This document shows positions 1-6,499 of a stretch of 17,683 nucleotides of DNA, in pieces (the first letter of the stretch is position 1; each line of letters starts with the position of its first letter). This DNA comes from CAZYBC01 sp964645645 (GTDB lineage Bacteria; Patescibacteriota; Microgenomatia; UBA1400; PJMF01), in contig CAZYBC010000023.1 of assembly GCA_964645645.1 (NCBI GenBank), positions 1-17,683 on the forward strand. Reading direction: 5' to 3'. The position numbers were made by a program, and so were the translations under genes. A model generated the notes under the pieces. It was not told the DNA's origin. It saw nothing but the letters and a program-made list of their open reading frames with translations, and searched no databases.

Positions 1-102
1 TTAGTTTTTTTAGAATTGTAGATATATCTGTAAATTGTCTCATGATGAATTGAGTAAGCTTTCCCCCAAAATTTAGACAGTGATAAGAGATAGAATAAAA
101 AT

Positions 103-399
103 ATGAAAAGTCCAAGGAAACACAGTGCAGTTTTTCGTGCCAAAGTGGCATTGGAGGCAATTAAGGGTCAATTAACGTACGCTCAAATAGCCAGTAAATT
201 TGAAGTTCACCCCACACAAATTAGACGATGGAAAGAGACCTTAGAATCAGGGCTAGAGAATTTATTTAGTGAAAAACACCAGTCTGGCAATCAGGACTGG
301 GATAAAGATAAGCTCATTGAAAGCTTGTACAAAGAAATTGGCAAACAAAAGATTGAGAATGAGTGGCTAAAAAAAAAGATTAAGCTATTTTCTGACTAA
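103..399 (+). CDS. IS3-family transposase OrfA (HTH subunit)
   Basis: This 98-residue protein is the DNA-binding half of an IS3-type transposase. Residues 8-60 form the HTH_Tnp_1 helix-turn-helix (FRAKVALEAIKGQLTYAQIA, then a conserved HPTQIRRWK segment). A lysine- and glutamate-rich helix follows, probably the leucine-zipper-like dimerisation region of this family. The gene ends in a run of nine A at 369-377, containing an in-frame A_AAA_AAG heptamer (372-378). That heptamer resembles the family's -1 frameshift signal, but here the -1 frame stops at once (381-383). OrfB lies in the other frame. The start is ATG 103; a weak TAGAAT box precedes it and no clear ribosome binding site is seen. 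Confidence 0.9.
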   Translation: MKSPRKHSAVFRAKVALEAIKGQLTYAQIASKFEVHPTQIRRWKETLESGLENLFSEKHQSGNQDWDKDKLIESLYKEIGKQKIENEWLKKKIKLFSD

Positions 400-454
400 T
401 AAATCAGTTAGGGAGCACATTAACAAATTAATTGATTGGGAAAGTAATTTAAGT

Positions 455-1234
455 TTGAGTCGTCAGGCTAAATTACTTGATATTTCTAGAAGTAGTTTGT
501 ATTACAAACCAGTGCCAATAAGTCAGGAAGAATTAAATTTGATGAATAAAATAGATGAGATCTACACTAAAAGGCCATATTTTGGTTCTCCGAGGATTAC
601 TTGGGAGATTAATCAGATTTTTAATTATTCAATTAATCATAAACGAATTGAAAGATTAATGGCTAAGATGGGACTACAAGCTGTCCAACCAAAAAGAAGC
701 TTGAGTAAAAACAGTAAATTTCATGCTATTTATCCATATTTACTTAAAAATTTAAGAATTGAACGGGTAAATCAGGTTTGGGGAGTAGATATCACTTACA
801 TAAAGTTATTGAATGGTTATATTTATTTAGTAGGGATTTTAGACTGGTACTCAAGGTTTATTGTTTCTTGGAAAATATCAACTGGACTTGATCAAAGGTT
901 TTGTCTTGAGGCGAGTCAAGAAGCTCTAAATCAATACCAACCAGAGATTATTAATTCTGATCAGGGAGTTCAATTTACTAGTAAAGATTGGATAGAACTT
1001 TACCTAAAACATAATGTTCGGATTAGTATGGATGGTAGAGGCAGAGCTTTAGACAATATTTTTACTGAGAGGATTTGGAGAACTATCAAGTATGAAGAAG
1101 TTTATCTTAAGGCTTACCAGTCAGTTAATGAGGCGATTGACAACTTATCTGAATATATTCGATACTACAATTATCAACGACCTCACAGTAGTTTAAAAAA
1201 TCAAACACCGGCTAAAATATTTTTTAGCAATTGA
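455..1234 (+). CDS. IS3-family transposase OrfB (DDE integrase core)
   Basis: This is the catalytic subunit of the IS3-type transposase. An HTH_21-like N-terminal part contains GSPRITWEI (about residues 44-52). The rve integrase core follows, with all three acidic residues: D112 (WGVDITYI), D169 (NSDQGVQF) and E205 (FTERIWRTIKYEEV). This gives the DD(35)E spacing of the family, and the C-terminus has the usual YNYQRPHSSL motif. The start given is TTG 455, but the frame is open from 371 and conserved-looking residues precede 455, so real translation probably begins upstream. One option is a start near 419 behind AGGGAG (410-415). The other is a fusion with OrfA by slippage on the A9 run. The gene appears intact. 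Confidence 0.92.
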   Translation: MSRQAKLLDISRSSLYYKPVPISQEELNLMNKIDEIYTKRPYFGSPRITWEINQIFNYSINHKRIERLMAKMGLQAVQPKRSLSKNSKFHAIYPYLLKNLRIERVNQVWGVDITYIKLLNGYIYLVGILDWYSRFIVSWKISTGLDQRFCLEASQEALNQYQPEIINSDQGVQFTSKDWIELYLKHNVRISMDGRGRALDNIFTERIWRTIKYEEVYLKAYQSVNEAIDNLSEYIRYYNYQRPHSSLKNQTPAKIFFSN

Positions 1235-1362
1235 AAGGAGAAAAACTATCTCTTTGTGGCCGGTTTACTGTACAAACAATTGGGGTAAGCTTACAGTTTT
1301 AAATTTCCTCTAGTTTAATTTCTCTAAATTTCTTTTTTTCATTTATCCATTTTTTTCCTAAC

Positions 1363-2046
1363 TCAACTTATCCTTCCACTTTCTTTCATCGAATAATACT
1401 TTTTCGGGCTAATAATTAAGTGATCTAACAACACCACCCCAATTAATTTAGCCGCTTGAGCTAATTTATTCGTTGTTTCTACATCTGCCTCACTGGGGCT
1501 AGGGTCACCACTGGGGTGATTATGCACCAAAATAATAAATGGGCTGGTTAAATTAACTGCCGGAGCAAGAATAGATTTTAAATCTAATAAATTAGTATTA
1601 AAGTTTCCCAGACTAATCAATCTTTTTTCTATTAATTCTTGTTGACCATTAAGGTAGAGAGCATAAACATGCTCTTGTTTTTTGTGCTTTAATTCAGCGC
1701 AAAGTTGTAAAACTTTGCTTGGTTGATCAATTTTCCAGATTTGTTGTTGTTGGCTTCGCCAGCCTAATTCCAAACTAGCTTTAATTTTACAAGCCTGAGC
1801 TGGACCAATACCTTTAAACTGGTTAAGCTGAGCAATATTAATTTTGCTTAATTCCGCCACAGAAAATTTAGCCAAAATTTTACTAGCTAGATTTAGGACT
1901 CCCAGATTTTTATAGCCACTGCCCAAAATAATAGCCAGCAATTCTTGATCAGTGAGATTACTTGTCCCACTGGTAAGAAGCTTTTCCCTTGGCCGATAAG
2001 ACATTGGCAAGTCACGAATGAGTTTTTTCCTGCTTTTAGCCTGCAT
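1363..2046 (-). CDS. radC: RadC-family JAB/MPN domain protein
   Basis: This 227-residue protein has the usual RadC (UPF0758) architecture. An N-terminal segment carries RPREKLL and the LTDQELLAIILGSG motif. A helix-hairpin-helix follows (FKGIGPAQACKIKAS, about residues 77-91). The C-terminal metal-binding JAB domain has HNHPSGDPSPSEAD, giving H175, H177 and D188 as the metal ligands. RadC was historically linked to DNA repair; its biochemical role remains unclear, so only the family is certain. A -10-like TATACT (2056-2061, minus strand) sits 9 nt before the ATG, so the mRNA is probably leaderless or nearly so. The start matches the family N-terminus. The gene ends about 70 bp from the IS3 right end. 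Confidence 0.92.
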   Translation of the reverse strand: MQAKSRKKLIRDLPMSYRPREKLLTSGTSNLTDQELLAIILGSGYKNLGVLNLASKILAKFSVAELSKINIAQLNQFKGIGPAQACKIKASLELGWRSQQQQIWKIDQPSKVLQLCAELKHKKQEHVYALYLNGQQELIEKRLISLGNFNTNLLDLKSILAPAVNLTSPFIILVHNHPSGDPSPSEADVETTNKLAQAAKLIGVVLLDHLIISPKKYYSMKESGRIS

Positions 2047-2077
2047 TTAAATTCTAGTATAATGAGGCAACTGACAG

Positions 2078-2464
2078 CTAAACTGACAAGAGTGATTCTA
2101 CAGTTTGCAGAGTGAGCTGAGCGGGCGCATTAGAGGCCAGCACAGCAAGCTGATCGCCCCAGCTAGTGCCCAAAATTTGGGACACGGGTTGGTTGAGATC
2201 AACCACAATGAGAATAGGAATGAGCTGATAGTGTTGCAAATTTTTGAGTGACTCTAAAAAGTAAACAGTTTTGCTGGCAGAATAGCTAGCACTTAAAATG
2301 ATTAAAGCGGGAGTTTGTTGAGCAATTTGCTTTAAACCAGCTTCAATTGTCGGCAAACGCTGAAGTTGATAATGAGAAGCCAGATGCTGATAAGGTGATT
2401 TAAGTTTAGAGTTGGGTTCTAAAATTAAAATAGTGCTGGTGGTAGGTAGAGTAGAGTTAGACAT
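2078..2464 (-). CDS. Receiver-like (pseudo-receiver) domain protein
   Basis: This 128-residue protein looks like a lone response-regulator receiver fold. It has a hydrophobic strand (TSTILILEP), then an alternating helix/strand pattern with PALIILSASYS where receivers have the phospho-acceptor strand, and LIPILIVVD where they have strand 4. The expected phosphorylatable aspartate is replaced by Ser/Ala (LSAS), and the acidic pocket and conserved lysine are not evident. It would therefore be a non-phosphorylated pseudo-receiver, probably a protein-interaction module. No output domain is present. It is divergent from an XRE regulator, with a palindrome in the 45 bp between them (2465-2509). The fold assignment is an inference from pattern, not from a search. 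Confidence 0.6.
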   Translation of the reverse strand: MSNSTLPTTSTILILEPNSKLKSPYQHLASHYQLQRLPTIEAGLKQIAQQTPALIILSASYSASKTVYFLESLKNLQHYQLIPILIVVDLNQPVSQILGTSWGDQLAVLASNAPAQLTLQTVESLLSV

Positions 2465-2465
2465 A

Positions 2466-2494
2466 ATTCTAAGATTCTTAGAATAAATTCTAAT
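2466..2494. promoter_or_regulatory. Palindromic operator candidate in a divergent promoter
   Basis: A perfect inverted repeat, ATTCTAAG-ATT-CTTAGAAT (2466-2484), is followed by a third related half-site ATTCTAAT (2487-2494). The array fills most of the 45 bp between the two divergent start codons. It overlaps a TAGAAT -10-like box (2479-2484) for the XRE gene and lies right at the start of the minus-strand gene. XRE-type regulators commonly bind such palindromes and control their own promoter, so autoregulation by the adjacent regulator is the simplest reading. It is not a terminator because no T tract follows. Confidence 0.55.
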
Positions 2495-2509
2495 AAATGG
2501 AGAGTGGGT

Positions 2510-2830
2510 ATGTCAAAAGCAAAAATTATTTCTAATAGCCAAAAGCTGGGTGAAAAACTAAAACAAGCCAGAAAAGAGGCTGGTTATTCGCAGAAAGAGC
2601 TGGCTAGTGTTTTAAAATTATCCGATAAAGCCATTAGTTCTTACGAAGTTGGTCGCGCGGAGCCAAACTTGGAAACTCTCCAAGCTATTAGTCAGGCTAC
2701 GTATAAACCAATTGATTATTTTTTAGCCGACAATCAGGATGACGAGGATTTTGATTTGCAAATGCGGATTAAACGGATTGAGCAGGAAATATTAGTAATT
2801 AAAAAATTTTTGGCTAAAAAATCAGATTAA
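2510..2830 (+). CDS. XRE-family helix-turn-helix transcriptional regulator
   Basis: This small DNA-binding protein has about 106 residues from the ATG at 2510. The HTH_3 domain (about residues 10-66) is well formed: LGEKLKQARKEAGYSQKELA leads into a recognition helix region, LSDKAISSYEVGRAEP. The C-terminus (DLQMRIKRIEQEILVIKKFL) is predicted as a coiled coil, probably for dimerisation. I chose ATG 2510 because GGAG (2499-2502) lies 7 nt upstream. An in-frame GTG at 2504 would be too close to that Shine-Dalgarno sequence. The gene probably controls itself and the divergent receiver-like gene through the palindrome at 2466-2494. It converges on tgt with a 5-bp gap. Confidence 0.85.
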   Translation: MSKAKIISNSQKLGEKLKQARKEAGYSQKELASVLKLSDKAISSYEVGRAEPNLETLQAISQATYKPIDYFLADNQDDEDFDLQMRIKRIEQEILVIKKFLAKKSD

Positions 2831-2835
2831 TAAAG

Positions 2836-3987
2836 CTAGTTTTCGCTTCTTAACTTTTTCATCAGTTGTGCGTAAAAATGCAAATTGTGGATGCTGGCCA
2901 AACGGTAAGCTAAAATTTCTTTCACTTTAAACAAATGATGCAAATAAGCCTTGCTGTAGTGCTGGCAGGTAAAGCATTCACAATGCTCGTTTATGGGCGT
3001 CAAGTCTTGGGCAAACTTGGCCTTATTGATATACAAATAGTCATACCACTTGGTTTTTGATGGATTTTGCCCCAGTGGTTTCCCCTCAGCTGGTGGAAGA
3101 GTCGCGGTTAAGTCGGATAAAGTTAATTGACTAAGATCTTGAGTGTAAACGTATAAGCGTTGATGGCGGGCGTCGCGGGTGGGGAGGACGCAGTCAAAAA
3201 TGTGGTAGCCCATTTGGTAAAGGGTGGCAATATTGGCTGGGGTGCCAATGCCTAAGGCAAAGCGGAGCTTGTCATCGGGCGTGAGGCTGGCGTTAATTTG
3301 GCACATTTGATAATCAAAGTTGCCTTGGTCGTCAAAAGGCCAGCCGCCAAGACCATAGCCATCAAAACCAATTTTGAGCAATTCTTCGGCACAATATTTA
3401 CGTAAATCCCAGTTGCGATGGCCTTGAATGGGGGCAAGTAAGAGTGGGCGAGTGGCGTCAGTTAGGCCGCGTTGTTGGACTTGGCGGTCAAATTCAGCGC
3501 GGCAGCGTTTGGCCCAAGCAATGGTGCGCTCAACACTTTGTTGCAGGCGCTTGGCATCGGCTTTGTCAGGGCTAAAATCATCTAAGCAAATCATGATGTC
3601 GCTATTAATGGCAAATTGAATTTTGATAGAATCTTCCGGAGTAAAAAGGATTTTTTTCTGTTTTTTAGGGCCAGTGTATAAAACCACGCCTTCGTCAGTA
3701 ATTTTGCCAAAGGCTGGATTTTTGTTAATTAAGGAAAAAAGTTGAAAGCCGCCAGAATCAGAAGCAGTTAAACCAGTAAAATTCATAAAATTTTTAATGC
3801 CGCCAAACTTATTTAAAACTTCAACACCTGGGTTATCTTTGAGATGATAGGTGTTAATTACCACCCCTTCAATGCCAGTTTCAGCCAGCGCTGGCTTGTC
3901 TAGGCCGCGCACCACCCCCAAAGTAGCATCTGGCAGGTAGATTGGCAGTTGGTAAGTTTGGTTTTTGATGGTGAGCTGTTTTAACAC
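2836..3987 (-). CDS. tgt: tRNA-guanine transglycosylase family protein (divergent)
   Basis: This 383-residue TIM-barrel enzyme of the Tgt family exchanges the wobble guanine of GUN-anticodon tRNAs for a 7-deazaguanine base. Visible key elements are D77 in SDSGGFQLF (general base), D136 (CLDDFSP), Q188 (IQG), the nucleophile D265 in FDCVLPTRDARH, and the zinc ligands C336, C338, C341 (CECFTC) and H367. The base-recognition loop is unusual. Where the family has a GGL(S/A)VGE-type sequence this protein has GGWPFDD (214-220), and the usual QGG is QGH. The substrate may therefore differ from preQ1. The start is GTG 3987. A TATAAT (3995-4000, minus strand) lies 7 nt upstream, implying a leaderless mRNA. 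No other queuosine gene is in the window. Confidence 0.9.
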   Translation of the reverse strand: MLKQLTIKNQTYQLPIYLPDATLGVVRGLDKPALAETGIEGVVINTYHLKDNPGVEVLNKFGGIKNFMNFTGLTASDSGGFQLFSLINKNPAFGKITDEGVVLYTGPKKQKKILFTPEDSIKIQFAINSDIMICLDDFSPDKADAKRLQQSVERTIAWAKRCRAEFDRQVQQRGLTDATRPLLLAPIQGHRNWDLRKYCAEELLKIGFDGYGLGGWPFDDQGNFDYQMCQINASLTPDDKLRFALGIGTPANIATLYQMGYHIFDCVLPTRDARHQRLYVYTQDLSQLTLSDLTATLPPAEGKPLGQNPSKTKWYDYLYINKAKFAQDLTPINEHCECFTCQHYSKAYLHHLFKVKEILAYRLASIHNLHFYAQLMKKLRSEN

Positions 3988-4025
3988 AAAACATATTATA
4001 CCTGTTAAAATTTTTTACATTAGTA

Positions 4026-4054
4026 TTGACAAAATAAATTACAATAGTTAATAT
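4026..4054 (+). promoter_or_regulatory. Promoter of the Panacea antitoxin gene, leaderless
   Basis: TTGACA (4026-4031) and TAATAT (4049-4054) are separated by exactly 17 nt. The predicted transcription start falls at about 4061, next to ATG 4062, so the mRNA should be leaderless. The divergent tgt promoter (TATAAT at 3995-4000, minus strand) lies within the same 74-bp intergenic region. Confidence 0.75.
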
Positions 4055-4061
4055 ATAAAGT

Positions 4062-4838
4062 ATGTCAATTTTATTACAGTTAAGAGAAAATAAAGATCTT
4101 TCACAAGATTTACTAGCTAAGTTAATTGGTGTTTCTCGGCCTACTTATGTAGCAATTGAAACAGATAAAAAAGAGTTAACAATTTCTCAAGCTCAAAAAC
4201 TAGCTGATTTCTTTGAAATTTCTTTTCAGCATTTTATAAAGGGAGAAATTGTTCCGTTAGCAAAGTTAGAACAAAAATTGCAATCTAAAGATCAACAAAA
4301 GTCAGATTATCTTCGTATTAGCGTTCCTCAAGAAAAAATTGAGATTTTTAAAGAAGTTTTGCTTTACATTTTAAATAAAATCGGTGGGAGACCCAATGTG
4401 GGCCAAACTGTAATTTATAAATTGCTTTATTTTATTGATTTTGATTTTTATGAGTTATATGAAAAACAACTCATTGGTGCTAAATATATGCATAATCATT
4501 TTGGGCCTACTCCTGTTGGTTTTAGTGAAATTATTAAACAAATGATTGCTAATAAAGATTTAGAGCAAGTTAAAAGTGATTATTTTACTTATCCACAAAC
4601 TAAATATTTAGCCTTAAGAAGTGCAGATTTAGCAAAGATTGGTGATGCTTTGGCTATTAAACATATTGATAAAGAAATTGAAAGATTAGCTGATTTGTCA
4701 GCTAATGAATTAACAGCCTTATCACATCAAGATGTCCCTTGGATTACTGCCCAACAAGGAGAGGTCTTAGATTATGAAGCGGTTTTTTACCGCACAAAAG
4801 AAACCTCTCAACGGGCTTATGACAAAACTAATCTATGA
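4062..4838 (+). CDS. Panacea-domain (DUF4065) antitoxin with N-terminal HTH
   Basis: This 258-residue protein has an XRE helix-turn-helix at residues 1-60 (LRENKDLSQDLLAKLIGVSR). A DUF4065/SocA-like Panacea domain follows at about residues 105-235 (NVGQTVIYKLLYFIDFDFYE, then NHFGPTPVGF and a helical C-terminus). Panacea domains are known antitoxins that neutralise many unrelated toxin folds, and HTH-Panacea fusions normally repress their own operon. The gene overlaps the downstream RelE-like toxin start by 20 bp, as expected for translational coupling. It has a near-consensus promoter and starts without a leader. Codon use is more AT-rich than the neighbouring tgt, consistent with transfer, but I did not measure this. 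Confidence 0.85.
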   Translation: MSILLQLRENKDLSQDLLAKLIGVSRPTYVAIETDKKELTISQAQKLADFFEISFQHFIKGEIVPLAKLEQKLQSKDQQKSDYLRISVPQEKIEIFKEVLLYILNKIGGRPNVGQTVIYKLLYFIDFDFYELYEKQLIGAKYMHNHFGPTPVGFSEIIKQMIANKDLEQVKSDYFTYPQTKYLALRSADLAKIGDALAIKHIDKEIERLADLSANELTALSHQDVPWITAQQGEVLDYEAVFYRTKETSQRAYDKTNL

Positions 4839-5190
4839 ATTAACACCAGAATTTAAAAAAGACTTTAAGCGTTTAAAGAAACGTTATAAAACACTGGTTG
4901 ATGATTTAGAAACTGTCAAAAAAAATGCAATTGAACTTAAACATGTGTTAAAAATTGATAACCAGGCTTGTTTTGAAATTCCTGGTTGTGTGACCAAGCA
5001 AGCTTCTGCTTTTAAAGTAAAAAAATTTTCTTGTAAATCCCTTAGGGGTGGATCTAATTCTGGTTTACGTTTAATTTATCTTTATATTTCCGCTCAAAAT
5101 AAAATTTTATTGTTGGAAATTTATTATAAAGGGGATAAGGCTAATGAAAATAAAGAGCGAATTCTGGAATTTTTAAAGAATTTTATCTAA
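4819..5190 (+). CDS. RelE/ParE-superfamily toxin
   Basis: This protein has about 123 residues from ATG 4819. It begins with the typical RelE-like start MTKLIYELTPEFKKDFKRLK. It ends with the conserved C-terminal strands: a basic region with LRGGSNSGLRLIYLYI, then ILLLEIYYKGDKANENKERI. The fold family contains ribosome-dependent mRNA endonucleases (RelE, YafQ, HigB) and gyrase inhibitors (ParE); I cannot tell which activity applies. An earlier in-frame ATG at 4774 exists, but the later start matches the family and leaves only a 20-bp overlap with the antitoxin gene. The 3' end overlaps the convergent HAD-like gene by 18 bp. The reading frame is intact, so this pair looks functional. Confidence 0.82.
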   Translation: MTKLIYELTPEFKKDFKRLKKRYKTLVDDLETVKKNAIELKHVLKIDNQACFEIPGCVTKQASAFKVKKFSCKSLRGGSNSGLRLIYLYISAQNKILLLEIYYKGDKANENKERILEFLKNFI

Positions 5191-6378
5191 CTCCACCCCA
5201 GCTTGTTTAAGCTGCATGGCCAAGGTTTGAATTTCTGGATCATCAGCTGGGAGCTGGTGTTTCAGGGCTAAATAGAGATTAATTTTTAAGATTGTAAGGA
5301 TTGGTAAAGCTGGCTGATTTTTTTCAGTAAAATCAAGATTTCCATAAGGATGAGTGGGCCAGTCTTTTTGAACAGTTTTAGTGCCAAGCCTTTTAGATCT
5401 AATGGCAATGAGTTGGAGGTGTGGAGCTTGTGTCTCCATGTAGGCTTTACAGTCAACAAAACCATTTAGCTGTTTATGGTCATCATCAACGAGCGTTAAA
5501 GTTCTGGCTTGATCCAACTTGGTGGCTTGAGCCACGCCAGTTTTCCAGAGTTCCTGAACAAATTTTCCTTTAGTTGTTTGTGTTAGCCAAATTTGAGCAA
5601 TAGCTAAGTCTGGATTTTGTTCCAGTAATTTAATAACTTTACTAAGTTGAAAATATGGTTCTCCGTAAGTAAAAATAACTAAATTTTGCAGTTGATTGGT
5701 TGTCGTTTCTGCTGAGTTAATTGAGGCGAGAGGTTCTTGGTAGAGTGGTGGGTTTAAAGAAGTTTGTTGAAAGATATTCTCAATGTCAGCCAACCATGGT
5801 CGTTTAGTTTTGCTGATTAATTTGCCGGCTTTAAAATAAAAGGGCAGATCTAGTTCATGCTTACCTGCTTGGTTATCTGGAGTTAGGTTAAGGGTTTGCT
5901 TAAGTAGATTTAGCTGAGTTGTTAGATAAGCTAAAATTTCCTCACTAGATTGCTGGGCATGGTGAAATAGATATTCGCTGGCCCAACTTAGAGCCATCAT
6001 GTGCGCGCCTAAATGGTATTGTTTAATGGTGCTAGTTTGTTCTTCCCAGCGAGCAAATTCGTCAGCAAGCTTGAGAATATTTTCTGCTAATAATTGAACG
6101 GCTTGAGTAGGCAAACTAAGATTTTCTTGGAGATATTCGGTGTAAAGTTTTAGGCGTTCTTTTTTAATTTCAGTAGAAGCGGCTAAAGTATCATCATAGT
6201 CAAGTAAAAGCCAATCTTTGGCAGGGGTTGATTGAAGTTGTTCTCTTTGCAGTAGAAAGCCAGCTTCACCAATTGGAATGAGGTTAATGGGTCCTAATAA
6301 TTCTTTGGATTTTTCAATTAAGAGGGTAATTTTGCGAGCATTAATTTCAGCAGAAGTGTTGACTATTTCTTTTGGCAT
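5173..6378 (-). CDS. HAD-like hydrolase domain protein of unknown substrate
   Basis: This 401-residue protein carries the four loop motifs of a haloacid dehalogenase-like phosphohydrolase. Motif I is LLLDYDDTLAAS, with the nucleophile D60 and acid/base D62. Motif II is LVIFTYGEP (T237). Motif III is a lysine near 279-287 (LWKTGVAQATK). Motif IV is TLVDDDHKQ (acidic residues 298-300). The helical region at about 70-200 would be a large cap domain, and the C-terminus is helical. The substrate is unknown. A TATAAT (6409-6414, minus strand) lies 30 nt upstream of the ATG and overlaps a perfect palindrome that continues into the 5' leader. The identification rests on motifs, so the superfamily is likely but the function is open. 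Confidence 0.7.
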   Translation of the reverse strand: MPKEIVNTSAEINARKITLLIEKSKELLGPINLIPIGEAGFLLQREQLQSTPAKDWLLLDYDDTLAASTEIKKERLKLYTEYLQENLSLPTQAVQLLAENILKLADEFARWEEQTSTIKQYHLGAHMMALSWASEYLFHHAQQSSEEILAYLTTQLNLLKQTLNLTPDNQAGKHELDLPFYFKAGKLISKTKRPWLADIENIFQQTSLNPPLYQEPLASINSAETTTNQLQNLVIFTYGEPYFQLSKVIKLLEQNPDLAIAQIWLTQTTKGKFVQELWKTGVAQATKLDQARTLTLVDDDHKQLNGFVDCKAYMETQAPHLQLIAIRSKRLGTKTVQKDWPTHPYGNLDFTEKNQPALPILTILKINLYLALKHQLPADDPEIQTLAMQLKQAGVELDKIL

Positions 6379-6388
6379 AGTGTTTTTT

Positions 6389-6411
6389 AATAGCTTTGCA
6401 GCAAAGCTATT
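6389..6411. repeat. Perfect 11-bp inverted repeat in the HAD gene leader
   Basis: AATAGCTTTGC and GCAAAGCTATT are separated by one base. The palindrome overlaps the last bases of the minus-strand -10 box TATAAT (6409-6414) and includes the expected transcription start. No T tract follows on either strand, so it is not an intrinsic terminator. It is either an operator or a 5' hairpin in the mRNA. Confidence 0.6.
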
Positions 6412-6487
6412 ATACCCTCAGCCAAAATTTAGTTTTAGAGAGGCTTTTTAAAATTAGACGCCTGATTCTCTTATCTGAAACTCAGGT

Positions 6488-6493
6488 TATAAT
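6488..6493 (+). promoter_or_regulatory. -10 box of ychF, leaderless start
   Basis: A perfect TATAAT lies 6 nt before the ychF ATG at 6500. Transcription would start at or next to the A of the start codon, so the message is leaderless. No convincing -35 box is seen. Confidence 0.6.
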
Positions 6494-6499
6494 ATCTCC

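Larger units (their letters stand above)
51..1295 (+). mobile_element. IS3-family insertion sequence with terminal inverted repeats
   Basis: The two transposase ORFs are bracketed by imperfect inverted repeats. The left end is about 51-80 (core GTAAGCTTTCCCCCAAAA). The right end is about 1268-1295, and its complement reads TGTAAGCTTACCCCAATTG. The cores match over GTAAGCTT and CCCC, with small indels. I found no convincing short target duplication, so the exact outer bases are uncertain by a few nucleotides. Both ORFs look intact, so the element may still be active or be recently arrived. Confidence 0.85.

Noticed and set aside
3252..3619. Two open frames inside tgt, one on each strand
   Set aside because: They lack ribosome binding sites and recognisable domains, and they overlap a clearly coding gene. 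They are shadow frames.
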